From positions 921-64,920 of the forward strand of contig NZ_LMFV01000034.1 in NCBI RefSeq assembly GCF_001427285.1: a stretch of DNA of 64,000 nt, given 5' to 3'. The notes below the pieces were generated by a model. That model made no database searches. It was not told the DNA's origin and worked only from the letters and a program-made list of their open reading frames with translations. This document shows, piece after piece, positions 47,200 through 55,447 of this stretch. Made by a program: the position numbers and the translations under genes. The DNA comes from Mesorhizobium sp. Root552. GTDB taxonomy: Bacteria > Pseudomonadota > Alphaproteobacteria > Rhizobiales > Rhizobiaceae. Position 1 is the stretch's first letter. Each line of letters starts with the position of its first letter.

Positions 47200-48036
47200 A
47201 TGCACAGGTTCGGCCCCACGAGGGTCCTCGAACAGCTTCGAATGCGTCGGCAGCGCGCCGGACAATCGCCGACCGCGGCGGGCATGGGCGAGCCGGGCAT
47301 GCTGGTGGCGTCCTACAATGTCCACAAATGCGTCGGCGCCGACGGAAGGTTCGACCCTGAGCGAACCTTCAGGGTCATTCACGAAATAGATGCCGACGTC
47401 ATAGCCCTGCAGGAGGCCGACAGGCGCTTCGGTAACCGGGAGGGCTTGCTCGACCTCGCCCGTATCGAGCGCGAAACTGGTCTCGCGCTCGTGCCTGTAT
47501 CAGGAAACATGCTAACACATGGCTGGCATGGGAACGTTCTGCTTTTCAGGCGTGGCGTCGTCCGCGACGTTCATCAGATCTCCCTTCCGGGGCTGGAGCC
47601 GCGAGGCGCGATCGTCGCTGAACTCGAACTGGAAGCCGGCGGCGCCGTCACGATCATCGCGGCGCATTTCGGGCTTCTTCGCCGTTCTCGCACCCATCAG
47701 GCGCGGTTGATACAGGAAATCATGAACGCCCGTGACGAGGTGCCAGCATTGCTGATGGGCGATCTCAACGAATGGCGACTCAACGGACGTTCCGCGCTCC
47801 ACACATTCGACGCCGCATTCGGTCCACTGCCGGCGGCCGTTCCCAGTTTCCCCTCCCGATTGCCTCTCCTGGCACTCGATCGAATGATCGCAAACCGCAA
47901 GGACATCCTCTCGCCCATCATGGCCCACGACACGCCGCTGGCACGTCTGGCATCCGATCACCTGCCGATCAAGGCATATGTCAGGCTCGCATCCACGCGC
48001 CGAACGTCCACCGGGGTCGAATTCGAGGCAGCTTGA
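47200..48036 (+). CDS. Endonuclease/exonuclease/phosphatase-family protein (YbhP-like)
   Basis: This 278-aa protein has the EEP fold: LVASYNVHKCVGADG at the N-terminus, IALQEADRRFG (metal-binding Glu), HGNVLLFRR, LLMGDLNEWR (Asp-Asn) and the terminal LASDHLPIKA (Asp-His). Catalytic residues are complete. The substrate may be a phospholipid or nucleic acid. The start is ATG 47200, behind AAGGAGG; longer frames up to 47101 lack SD sequences. It is downstream of the cardiolipin synthase gene. Confidence 0.85.
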   Translation: MHRFGPTRVLEQLRMRRQRAGQSPTAAGMGEPGMLVASYNVHKCVGADGRFDPERTFRVIHEIDADVIALQEADRRFGNREGLLDLARIERETGLALVPVSGNMLTHGWHGNVLLFRRGVVRDVHQISLPGLEPRGAIVAELELEAGGAVTIIAAHFGLLRRSRTHQARLIQEIMNARDEVPALLMGDLNEWRLNGRSALHTFDAAFGPLPAAVPSFPSRLPLLALDRMIANRKDILSPIMAHDTPLARLASDHLPIKAYVRLASTRRTSTGVEFEAA

Positions 48037-48092
48037 GAAGGGTTCGACCCTCCGATCCCTGTAGCGAGCGACGAACCGGAGAATGATCAGGA

Positions 48093-49448
48093 TCAGGATG
48101 GATTTTGGCCGTTCCGCTCATTTGGGAGCATGAATCTGGCCTCGAAGCCGTCTTGGCGCCCTTCTCGCGGAGAGATCAATTCGATCCGTCCGCCAACGCC
48201 GGAAGCGATAGTGTTGGCGATGGTGAGCCCGAGGCCGGCGCCCTCCCCCTGCGCGCAGCCTCGCTCGAAAGGCTCTGCCAGGCGGAAAAGCACGGCCGAA
48301 GGAACTGCGGTTCCTGCGTTCAGAACCCGCAGCACGCCATCCGCCGACAAAGCGACGCGCACCGGTTCCTGCCGCGAGCCGTGCTTCAACGCATTCTCGA
48401 TCAGGTTCCGCGCCAGGATCGCGAATGCGTCGGCGTCGATGCCGGAGAACACCATAGCGTCAGGCAGGGACAATTCGATACGCTTGGGATCGTCCATCGC
48501 CATTTCGTCGACCAGCACTTTCAGCACGGCTGCGACATCCACTGGATTGGCTGCCTGAAGCCGGCCTCCTTCGGCCTTTGCAAGCTGCATCAGTTTCTCT
48601 GACAACCTGGAAAGCCGCCGCAAAGCCGTCTCGATGTGTCGCGCCCTTTTGCGGATAGCCTCGTTCGGCGCCTCGGCGATCAGCCGCTGCGTCTGCGCCA
48701 GCGCCGCGGCCACCGGCGTCCGCAGTTCGTGTGCGGAGTTGGCCGTGAAGCTTCGCTCTGCTTCCAGCGTGCGCCTGAGTCGCTCCAGCAGGTGGTTCAC
48801 CGCCATTGCGATCGGCCGAATTTCAGATGGCAGGCCATCGGCCGGGACTGTCGTCAAATCGCCGCCGCCGCGCGCCTCTATACCCGAACGGAACGTCCTG
48901 ATCGGCGCCATAGAAACCCGTACGACGATCCAGACACCGAACAGGCTGAGAGGAATGACCAGGCCGAGCGGGAGTGCCAACCCCAGCAGAACCTCCTCGG
49001 CCACCGCACGCCGATGGGCGAGCGGTTCGGCCACGGCGATCGTGACCGTACCACGTAAAGCAGCATCGAAATAAATGCGGTGGGTCGCCGTTTCGGCAAA
49101 GCCCATGCTGGCGAAAGGCGGAAAGACCGCGAGGTCGGCATTGTGGGACCGCAACAGCACCTTGCCCTCGGAATCCCGGACGATATAGGTGAAATATTCG
49201 TCGTGCTGGCGCAGTGTTGCCACACGCTGCCCCGCATCATCGTCGCCATCATGATCACGACCGATGATGTCGAGCACAGCCAACGGCAGAATGCGCTGCG
49301 CCGTTTCTTCGAGCGCGCTGTCGAAAACTTCGTTCATCTCATGGCGCAGCTTGTGCGCCGTTACTGCTGCCGCGACCGCCCACAGCAGCGCCACCCCCAA
49401 CCCGAGCCACAGCGAAAGCCGCCATTGCAGACTTCTTGGCCGCATCAT
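48093..49448 (-). CDS. Two-component sensor histidine kinase
   Basis: This 451-aa kinase has two membrane helices (about 10-31 and 155-177) around a periplasmic sensor of about 120 residues. A HAMP-like linker, the phospho-accepting His240 in SAHELRTPVAAAL, and the HATPase boxes (NLIENALKHG, GAGLGLTIAN) follow. The G1 box is weak. The start overlaps the response-regulator stop (ATGATG). The layout matches QseC/TctE-type sensors; the signal is unknown. The divergent PepSY and cytochrome b561 genes are likely targets. Confidence 0.9.
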   Translation of the reverse strand: MMRPRSLQWRLSLWLGLGVALLWAVAAAVTAHKLRHEMNEVFDSALEETAQRILPLAVLDIIGRDHDGDDDAGQRVATLRQHDEYFTYIVRDSEGKVLLRSHNADLAVFPPFASMGFAETATHRIYFDAALRGTVTIAVAEPLAHRRAVAEEVLLGLALPLGLVIPLSLFGVWIVVRVSMAPIRTFRSGIEARGGGDLTTVPADGLPSEIRPIAMAVNHLLERLRRTLEAERSFTANSAHELRTPVAAALAQTQRLIAEAPNEAIRKRARHIETALRRLSRLSEKLMQLAKAEGGRLQAANPVDVAAVLKVLVDEMAMDDPKRIELSLPDAMVFSGIDADAFAILARNLIENALKHGSRQEPVRVALSADGVLRVLNAGTAVPSAVLFRLAEPFERGCAQGEGAGLGLTIANTIASGVGGRIELISPREGRQDGFEARFMLPNERNGQNPS

Positions 49449-50107
49449 CCGGCTTTTCCAAGCCGGTAGCCGATACCGCGCACCGTATCGACGACCGAAT
49501 GCCCCAGCTTCTTGCGCAAGCGGCTGACATGCACTTCTATCGTATTGCTTTCCACCTCGGCGCCGAAGGCATAGAGCCGCTCCTCAAGCTGCGCCTTGGA
49601 TATGACCTGGCCTGGGCGCTGGACGAATGCCTCTAACAGCGCCCATTCGCGCGCGGTCAGATCGACCGACCGGGCGCCGCGCATGACCGTCCTGGCCGCG
49701 AGGTCGATCTGCAGGGCGCCGATCTCGACGAGCGGGTTCGGATTGCCGCTGTAGCGCCGCGCCACAGCGTTCAACCGTGCCGAAAGCTCCGAAAGGTCGA
49801 ACGGCTTGGTCATGTAATCATCCGCCCCGGCGTTAAGGCCCAAGATACGGTCCGAGATCTGGTCGAGTGCCGTCAGGATGATCACAGGCGTGGCGCAGCC
49901 CTTCATGCGCAGGTTGCGCAGGAAGCCAATACCATGTCCGTCCGGAAGCATCATGTCCAACAGAATGAGGTCGTAGGTTGCGCTGAGGTGATGGTCCGCG
50001 GCCGCGTCGAGCCGCGTCACCCAGTCGACCGAATGGCTGGACGCGACGATGTGATCACGCACTGCCGCGCCCAGGATGGCGTCGTCTTCGACCAGAAGGA
50101 TTCTCAT
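49445..50107 (-). CDS. OmpR-family response regulator
   Basis: This 220-aa regulator has acidic residues in LLVEDDAILG, phospho-acceptor Asp51 in LILLDMMLPDGHG, Lys101 in MTKPFDL, and a C-terminal winged helix (VDLTAREWALLEAFVQRPGQ, NTIEVHVSRLRKKLG). It belongs to the QseB/TctD group. The kinase gene overlaps its stop. Inverted and direct GTCAG/CTGAC copies at 50152-50200 in the divergent promoter region could be its binding site. Confidence 0.92.
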   Translation of the reverse strand: MRILLVEDDAILGAAVRDHIVASSHSVDWVTRLDAAADHHLSATYDLILLDMMLPDGHGIGFLRNLRMKGCATPVIILTALDQISDRILGLNAGADDYMTKPFDLSELSARLNAVARRYSGNPNPLVEIGALQIDLAARTVMRGARSVDLTAREWALLEAFVQRPGQVISKAQLEERLYAFGAEVESNTIEVHVSRLRKKLGHSVVDTVRGIGYRLGKAG

Positions 50108-50247
50108 GAAGGGCCATCCTCTTCTTCACTGCACAATTGCCACTGAATCCTGTCAGTAAGCTGACGAAATCATTCCGCGGCTTCAGCCATTCGTCAGCGA
50201 AGACTGCCATCATCCCTACAGTGACAAGTGGAGCAAGGACAAACGAT

Positions 50248-50625
50248 ATGAGAAAACGCGCACTGACGGCGGCTGTGTTTCTCGTGTTTGCAGGATCAGA
50301 CGCGGCAGTTTCGGACGACGATTGCCACCTTGCGATGAATCAGTGGCAGCCGCGCGATGCAGTGCAGAAGATGGCCGAGGCTCGTGGCTGGACCATACGC
50401 AGGATCAGAGCCGACGATGGCTGCTACCAGATCAAAGGTACTGACGAAAACGGTCGCGATATCAAGGTCAAGGTGGATCCCGGCTCGCTGGAGATCGTCA
50501 AGATGAAGCGCGACGGTCTCAATGACGATGACGAAAACGGCGCCGACCAGCCAAGGGCTGCGCCCACGTCCCCTTCCAACGGGCTCTTCACCAACAAGGG
50601 TGCCCCGAAAGCAAAAGTGAAATGA
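50248..50625 (+). CDS. Secreted PepSY-domain protein
   Basis: This 125-aa protein has a signal peptide (RALTAAVFLVFAGSDAAVSD). A PepSY domain follows (about 36-85: RDAVQKMAEARGWTIRRIRA, GRDIKVKVDPGSLEIVKMKR). The C-terminal tail is disordered. PepSY proteins are small periplasmic inhibitors or accessory proteins, and a divergent two-component pair often controls them. AAGGA precedes ATG 50248. The cytochrome b561 gene follows after 49 bp. Confidence 0.88.
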   Translation: MRKRALTAAVFLVFAGSDAAVSDDDCHLAMNQWQPRDAVQKMAEARGWTIRRIRADDGCYQIKGTDENGRDIKVKVDPGSLEIVKMKRDGLNDDDENGADQPRAAPTSPSNGLFTNKGAPKAKVK

Positions 50626-50674
50626 CAAGCAGCCTCCTTTCCATCGTGACGATGACTGTCCAAAGGTGAACAAG

Positions 50675-51208
50675 ATGCAGGAAAAACGGACCATGCCCAC
50701 CAATTCCACTCGCTATTCGAAAACCATGATTGTCATTCACTGGGTGACCGCGCTGGCCGTGCTCGGCGCGTGGCTGACCTCGGAAGGCGGCCGGCAAGTA
50801 GCCGAAGATCCGCCGCTGCTGCATTTCTCGCTTGGGCTGGCGGTGCTCGTGCTGGTCGTGCCCCGCCTGATCCTGCGGCTCGCGGGTGGAACGCCCGATG
50901 TGGAGCCGCAGGGCGGTTGGCTCGGCGCGGCCGCCAAGGCCGGTCATGCAGTGCTCTACCTGTTTCTGATCGCCCTGCCGCTGACAGGCTGGTACGCTGC
51001 CTCACGCCTCGGTGTGCAGGTCTCCTTCTTTGGTCTGCACCTTCCCGCCATCGCCGCCCATGTGCAGGGCGCACCCGGCCTGATCGCCGATCTCCATGAA
51101 AACGCCGGCACCGTGATCCTCTATCTCGCCGGGTTGCACGCGCTGATGGCGATCTGGCACCAGTTCGTCCTGCGCGACGGCACGCTCCAGCGCATGAGCC
51201 TGCGCTGA
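50675..51208 (+). CDS. Cytochrome b561-type membrane protein
   Basis: This 177-aa protein has four transmembrane helices with candidate heme-ligand histidines in VIHWVTALAVL, LLHFSLGLAV, AGHAVLYLFL and LAGLHALMAIWHQF. It would move electrons between quinol and a periplasmic partner such as superoxide or other oxidants (CybB-like). ATG 50675 is favoured (AAAGG at 9 nt); 50666 (GTG) and 50693 are alternatives. An HtrA-like remnant begins directly after its stop. Confidence 0.88.
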   Translation: MQEKRTMPTNSTRYSKTMIVIHWVTALAVLGAWLTSEGGRQVAEDPPLLHFSLGLAVLVLVVPRLILRLAGGTPDVEPQGGWLGAAAKAGHAVLYLFLIALPLTGWYAASRLGVQVSFFGLHLPAIAAHVQGAPGLIADLHENAGTVILYLAGLHALMAIWHQFVLRDGTLQRMSLR

Positions 51209-51209
51209 A

Positions 51210-51827
51210 CCGATTGCACATGGAGAGGTTCGGCGCGGGCAGCTCGGCGTCGTCGCACAGGACCTGGCTGCGGAACTCGCGGCGGCGCTCCACGCCAACA
51301 CCTCGAAGGGCGCCGTCGTCAGCCAGGTGCTTCCCGGTTCCGGCGCGGATGCGGCAGGCTTGGTGCCTGGCGACGTGATTCTGTGCGTCAACGGCGAAGA
51401 CGTGGCGGACGCCGACGAGCTGCGCCGCTTGATCGGCAACCTCGCGCCGCACGCGAAGGTCCATATCACCGCCCTTCGAGACGGGAGAAGGATCGATCGT
51501 GACGCGGACGTATCAATGAAAATAAGCGAGCCGGCCCTCTACCATGGCAGAGGACTTCTCGAATCGGTCTTGCTGGCCAAAGTGACGCCCGGATCACCCG
51601 CCTACGGCAAGGTCCTAGGCGCCGCTGTGGTATCCGTCGACCCGGATAGTGCTGCGGCGAGCAGTGGGCTTATGGAAGTTGACGTCATCGCGACAATTGA
51701 CCGGAAGCCGATAGGCGGCCCTGAGCAGGCTGTACGCATCGCGGCCGACCATGCGGGCCTGCTTCTCCTCGGAATCTACCGAGATGACCAGATGCACTTC
51801 GTCGTGGTTCGCCGCGGGAACAGTTGA
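51210..51827 (+). pseudogene. HtrA/Deg-family protease remnant: PDZ domains without protease domain
   Basis: Immediately after the b561 stop the frame reads IAHGEVRRGQLGVVAQDLAA, which is the classical start of the DegP/DegQ first PDZ domain. It continues through QVLPGSGADAAGLVPGDVIL and a second PDZ (GAAVVSVDPDSAAASSGLME). The trypsin-like domain and signal peptide are absent and no ATG is available in the first 117 bp; a GTG at 51327 would cut PDZ1. I read it as a 5'-truncated gene produced by a deletion against the b561 gene. Confidence 0.75.
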
Positions 51828-51873
51828 TACCGCGCAACAGATCCTGTGCAGCTTCTGCCCAAGCATACACGGA

Positions 51874-51915
51874 CGGCAAATTCTCATCCCGACGGACGGT
51901 TCAAAAACCGCTCAG
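51874..51915 (+). pseudogene. Short universal-stress-protein N-terminal remnant
   Basis: The frame encodes RQILIPTDGSKTAQ, very like the first strand and loop of single-domain Usp proteins (compare HVLIPTDGSELAQ at 52526). It has no start and breaks off at once. A decayed fragment of a paralogue is the likely source. Confidence 0.4.
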
Positions 51916-51976
51916 AGGGAAAAGGCGACGATGCCGTGGCGCTGGGAATCTTTGCGTCAAGGTCACCTCACCAGAC

Positions 51977-51990
51977 TTGACCAGGATCAA
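51977..51990. promoter_or_regulatory. FixK/FNR-type box TTGACCAGGATCAA
   Basis: A full match 70 bp upstream of the host-attachment-family gene. Confidence 0.8.
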
Positions 51991-52059
51991 TGATGTGTCG
52001 GCCTGTGGCCGATAAATGGAAAAGGACGAAAAGGCCGCACAAAACCTCAGGACGGGAAA

Positions 52060-52464
52060 ATGATACTGCCAAATGACACCACAGTTGCCGTCGTCGATGG
52101 CGAGAAGTTGCGCCTGTTCCGCAACAAGGGCGTCGAACCGCGCATCCAGTTGGTCGAAGAAGCCGTGGCTGGCGTTCAGCCAGCCAATCAGGGCTCGGGC
52201 GCACGGCATCGCAGCACGTCTGCCAATCCCGACCGGTGGCGACTGGAGGAAGACGACTTCGCGGCGAGCGCGGCAGCATACTTGAATCGACTGATGCTGG
52301 ACGGGGAAATCGTCTCGCTGTTTGTCATCGCCGATCCACGGACGCTGGGGGAATTGCGAAGCCACTTCCATGACAGGACTAGGAAAAATCTGATCGGTGA
52401 CCTAGCCAAGGATTTCACCAGCGGCAGCATCGAGACGATCGAGGCTGCGCTCGCCAGAGCTTGA
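52060..52464 (+). CDS. Host-attachment (AtsE-like) family protein
   Basis: This 134-aa cytoplasmic protein resembles the family annotated as required for attachment to host cells: N-terminal TTVAVVDGEKLRLFRNKGVE, a middle with WRLEEDDFAASAAAYLNRLM, then SLFVIADPRTLGELRSHFH and a C-terminal KDFTSGSIETIEAALA. The family fold is eRF1/baeRF-like, so a ribosome- or nucleotide-related role is possible. The FixK-type box is 70 bp upstream, so oxygen control is likely. Confidence 0.82.
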   Translation: MILPNDTTVAVVDGEKLRLFRNKGVEPRIQLVEEAVAGVQPANQGSGARHRSTSANPDRWRLEEDDFAASAAAYLNRLMLDGEIVSLFVIADPRTLGELRSHFHDRTRKNLIGDLAKDFTSGSIETIEAALARA

Positions 52465-52519
52465 TTCGTTCGGCCGTCCCAAAAAACGACATCGACGCAG
52501 TTCGTACGGAGACACTCCC

Positions 52520-52970
52520 ATGTACACGCACGTCCTTATCCCCACCGACGGCTCAGAGCTTGCCCAAGTTGGCGTCATTCACGGACTGTCGCTCGCCAAA
52601 GAGCATGGTGCACGGGTCACAGCGATGACGGCGACGGAAGCGCCCGGCGGGCAGTTCGCCTATTCGTGCGACCCTGTGGACACCCGGCGAGGCAGAAATG
52701 GCGGCTTATGAACGAGACTAATACCGAGATGCCGAAGCGATCCTCGCCCCCGTGAAGGCGAGCACCGAGCGACTGCGGCTGGAAATCGAGACCATCCACG
52801 TGCCGGATCGCCGGGCAGCGCCAGGCATTCTCGACACTGCCCGCAAATGCGGTTGCGACGCCACCGTGATGGCCTCGCACGGTCGCACCGGCATGAGCCG
52901 GGTCATGCTGGGCAGCCATACCGCGGAAGTACTGACTCTGGCCGATATTCCTGTCATTGTGTTTCGCTGA
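52520..52970 (+). pseudogene. Single-domain universal stress protein gene with frameshift and in-frame stop
   Basis: The 5' part reads MYTHVLIPTDGSELAQVGVI to about DPVDT and then loses frame near 52680-52692. The other frame continues EAEMAAYERD, hits a TAA at 52719-52721, then YRDAEAILAPVKA and a normal Usp C-terminus with the full nucleotide loop ASHGRTGMSRVMLGSHTAEV. Two independent lesions make an error unlikely; this is a true pseudogene. The reconstructed protein would be about 150 aa. Confidence 0.8.
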
Positions 52971-53025
52971 AAGCGAGTATGCAGGGGCCAAAGGTTGCAT
53001 TCGATCCTGCAGGCCGGGCAAGCAC

Positions 53026-53505
53026 ATGGTCCGACGTAGCGCCGGAATCCTCGCATATCGCTGGAAAGGCCCGAGACTGGAAGTCCTTCTCGGTCATCCG
53101 GGCGGGCCATTCTGGAGCCGACGCGATCAAGGCGCCTGGTCCATCCTGAAGGGTGAGTACGAGGAAAGCGAAAATCCAGAATCGGCTGCGCGACGTGAGT
53201 TCACCGAGGAGTCGGGATGGACGTTGTCAGTGCCGCTGGAGTCGCTCGGCGAGATCAGGCAACCCAGCGGGAAGATCGTCACCGCATATGCCGCCGAAGC
53301 GGATTTCGACCCGGCGACGCTGCGCAGCAATGTATTCGAAATGGAATGGCCGCCGGGTAGCAAAAGGGCGCAGTCGTTTCTCGAGATCGACCGTGCGGCT
53401 TGGTTCGAATTGGCGGAGGCCGGCATGAAGATCATTCCTGGTCAGGTCGGTTTTCTCGATAGGCTCGTGGCCGGGCCCGCGGGTGGGTGCGACCGAGGTC
53501 GGTAA
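53026..53505 (+). CDS. NUDIX hydrolase
   Basis: This 159-aa enzyme has a complete Nudix box, Gx5Ex7REUxEExGU, at about residues 42-64 (GEYEESE then REFTEESGW). RRSAGILAYRWKGPRLEVLL forms the first strands, and a loop with WSILKG precedes the box. It belongs to the group with an extended C-terminus containing FEMEWPPGSKRAQSFLEIDR. It should hydrolyse a nucleoside-diphosphate-linked compound. ATG 53026 is chosen because the fold begins there; there is no strong SD. Confidence 0.85.
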   Translation: MVRRSAGILAYRWKGPRLEVLLGHPGGPFWSRRDQGAWSILKGEYEESENPESAARREFTEESGWTLSVPLESLGEIRQPSGKIVTAYAAEADFDPATLRSNVFEMEWPPGSKRAQSFLEIDRAAWFELAEAGMKIIPGQVGFLDRLVAGPAGGCDRGR

Positions 53506-54506
53506 GCATCAGACAGAATATGTTCGACCCTCATTGCTCCGGCGTTCTTCTGGCCAAGCTGGCATATCCGTCGGCGAAGCCGGTCCGGAACTAGAGTGCT
53601 TGAGATGACATACGAATCTGCGAGCGCCAGTCGCATAGGGGCGTGGCGATCTAGGCAAAGTTTGCCCAAGATCGTCTCGCGTCGTGTTCGGAGAGGTCTA
53701 TGGACAGTGAGACTGGGACTTGACGCCACCTCCAGATCTGGGCACAGAGGTGATGCACAAATTGTGGCGAGGCCGCTCTGGCAAACTGAATTTCGCAGCG
53801 GGATCAATGATCTAGCTGGGAGGTGGTGTTTTACTGGCTGCGAATCCAGGTTCCCCAGCCAAGCCTCATTCATCAAACAAATAAGTCACTTAGGTAAAAA
53901 TAGGAACTGACGTGTATGACATCCATGTAGATGATTTACATAGTAATTGCGCCCGATAGTATTGTAGCGCTCACGCGTCTCTTCCAGTATCTGTTTCAAT
54001 CCGCTTGTCCGGCTTATCGTCACAAACCCCAACTCATCTGTATAGATGAGGGAGCATGGATTACTTCAAACTTGGTAGCTGTAAACACTCCCTGACCAAG
54101 CTCGACAATGTGCAGGCTGGCCTCTTCGATGCCAGATCCGGAAAACAACCTGGCGCCGTGGGTCTCACGGGGGAATTCGCCGAATAACCGGCATACCGAA
54201 CCGGTGACCAGTCAACTACTCAGATGGCAAAAAGCACCGTTGCGAGCCGTGGCCGCGTTCAGCGCATCGGCTTTGTTACGCTCCGATTAGAACAAGTAGA
54301 TGCGTGCAGGTGTGGCGGTCAGACATGTCATAGATATGTCGGCCCTAAATGGCTAGCACACCGACGACAACCCGCGCTTCGCAATAGAAGCCTGTTTTCA
54401 CGCCTGCGATATATCCTTTCAGGGAATGCAGTCATCCGAATTGATTGAAGGACATCCACAGAGGAAAGGAAATAAGATGCTCCGTCGGGGATGACTGGGG
54501 CGAAAC
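53506..54506. other. ~1-kb gene-poor spacer before the TIR/RyR/patatin locus
   Basis: No frame combines an SD, a start and protein-like composition, although 315-435-nt frames exist on both strands at 53442-53910. The part at about 53880-54060 is AT-rich relative to its surroundings. A short remnant-like frame lies at 54056-54187. No integrase, tRNA or att-like repeat is visible. The composition change suggests a module boundary. Confidence 0.55.
54056..54187 (+). pseudogene. Possible remnant of a gene beginning MDYFKLG
   Basis: The 43-codon frame starts MDYFKLGSCKHSLTKLDNVQ. The first residues resemble TPR-type proteins starting MDYFDLGSYxRPVT, but the rest does not continue the family. Low confidence. 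Confidence 0.25.
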
Positions 54507-55397
54507 ATGAGCGAAGGCGAAGCGTGGTTTTGTGCCATCGGGGGTGAGCAAAAAGGACCCTTCACTAGAGAGCAAGTGCAAGGGCTTCTGGCAGCGGGCA
54601 GCATAGACGCCCACACAAAAGTCTGGTCGGCCGATCTTGCCGAATGGACGTCGCTTTACCTGACCGCCTTGAGGCCGCTTCTGGGGGATGGCCCGGTCAT
54701 ACCGCCTAGCCTGCCGGTACAGGAGTCAAAATCCCCCGTGGAGGCGCAGGAGAATGTGCAGCCCGCCCTGACTGGCGCAAGCGAAGGTGCCAAGGTCTAT
54801 CCCCTGCGCGACAACAGGGTGTTGAGCAAGGCCCTCTGCTGGCTGTTATGGTTCTACGCAGCCGTCTCGATCTTTACCGGTATAAGGATTCTGCGCGCGC
54901 CGGGTGGCATCGTCGGCAAATACACGACCTCGAAAGCGTTTGAAAACGACAGCTTCCTGCTCGCAATGGCAGGAATCGGCCTCCTGATCGTGGCTGCTGT
55001 CTTCCTGTTCTGGAAATACCGTTCGACCGAGAACCTGTTCCGCCTCCGCGGTCCCCAGACGATCACACCGGCAGGTGCCGTGTACTGGTACTTCGTTCCC
55101 GTTGCCTTCCTGTGGAAACCCTATGAGGCAATGCGAAACCTCTACCGAGGATACGGTGCCCAGGCTTCGACATCGCTGGTGCTGCCGTTGTGGTGGCTGC
55201 TGTTCTGGGCCTCGAATCTGGCCGCGGTATTGAGCGGAGCGATTTTCCCCGAAACTCCACAAACCCTTTCCCAGGCACAAGCCTACGTGTGGTGGGATGT
55301 TGCGAGCTATGCGCTGGAAGCGATTGGAAGCTATGTCGCGGCCATGCTGGTCAGTTCGATCTCCCAAGCCGAAGAAAAAGCGCTTCGCCCAGCCTGA
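54507..55397 (+). CDS. GYF_2 / DUF4328-like membrane protein
   Basis: This 296-aa protein starts with a GYF_2 domain (about 5-55: WFCAIGGEQKGPFTREQVQG, VWSADLAEWTSL), a module that binds proline-rich peptides or partners. A proline-rich linker follows, then about five membrane helices (108-128, 150-170, 187-206, 224-247, 262-286) with the VYWYFVPVAFLWKPYEAMRN loop typical of DUF4328. It is the first gene of the proposed locus. ATG 54507 has no strong SD but is followed directly by the GYF fold. The GYF_2 unit also occurs in the TIR-like gene at 56925-58550, on the other strand. Confidence 0.82.
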   Translation: MSEGEAWFCAIGGEQKGPFTREQVQGLLAAGSIDAHTKVWSADLAEWTSLYLTALRPLLGDGPVIPPSLPVQESKSPVEAQENVQPALTGASEGAKVYPLRDNRVLSKALCWLLWFYAAVSIFTGIRILRAPGGIVGKYTTSKAFENDSFLLAMAGIGLLIVAAVFLFWKYRSTENLFRLRGPQTITPAGAVYWYFVPVAFLWKPYEAMRNLYRGYGAQASTSLVLPLWWLLFWASNLAAVLSGAIFPETPQTLSQAQAYVWWDVASYALEAIGSYVAAMLVSSISQAEEKALRPA

Positions 55398-55447
55398 CGA
55401 AAGGGATCGACCTGGAAAACGGAGATAAGGGAGGCGAAGGGCCATCA

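Noticed and set aside
53442..53910. Opposing frames of 145 and 104 codons after the NUDIX gene
   Set aside because: No SD, no motif, and both overlap each other in a region of decayed sequence.
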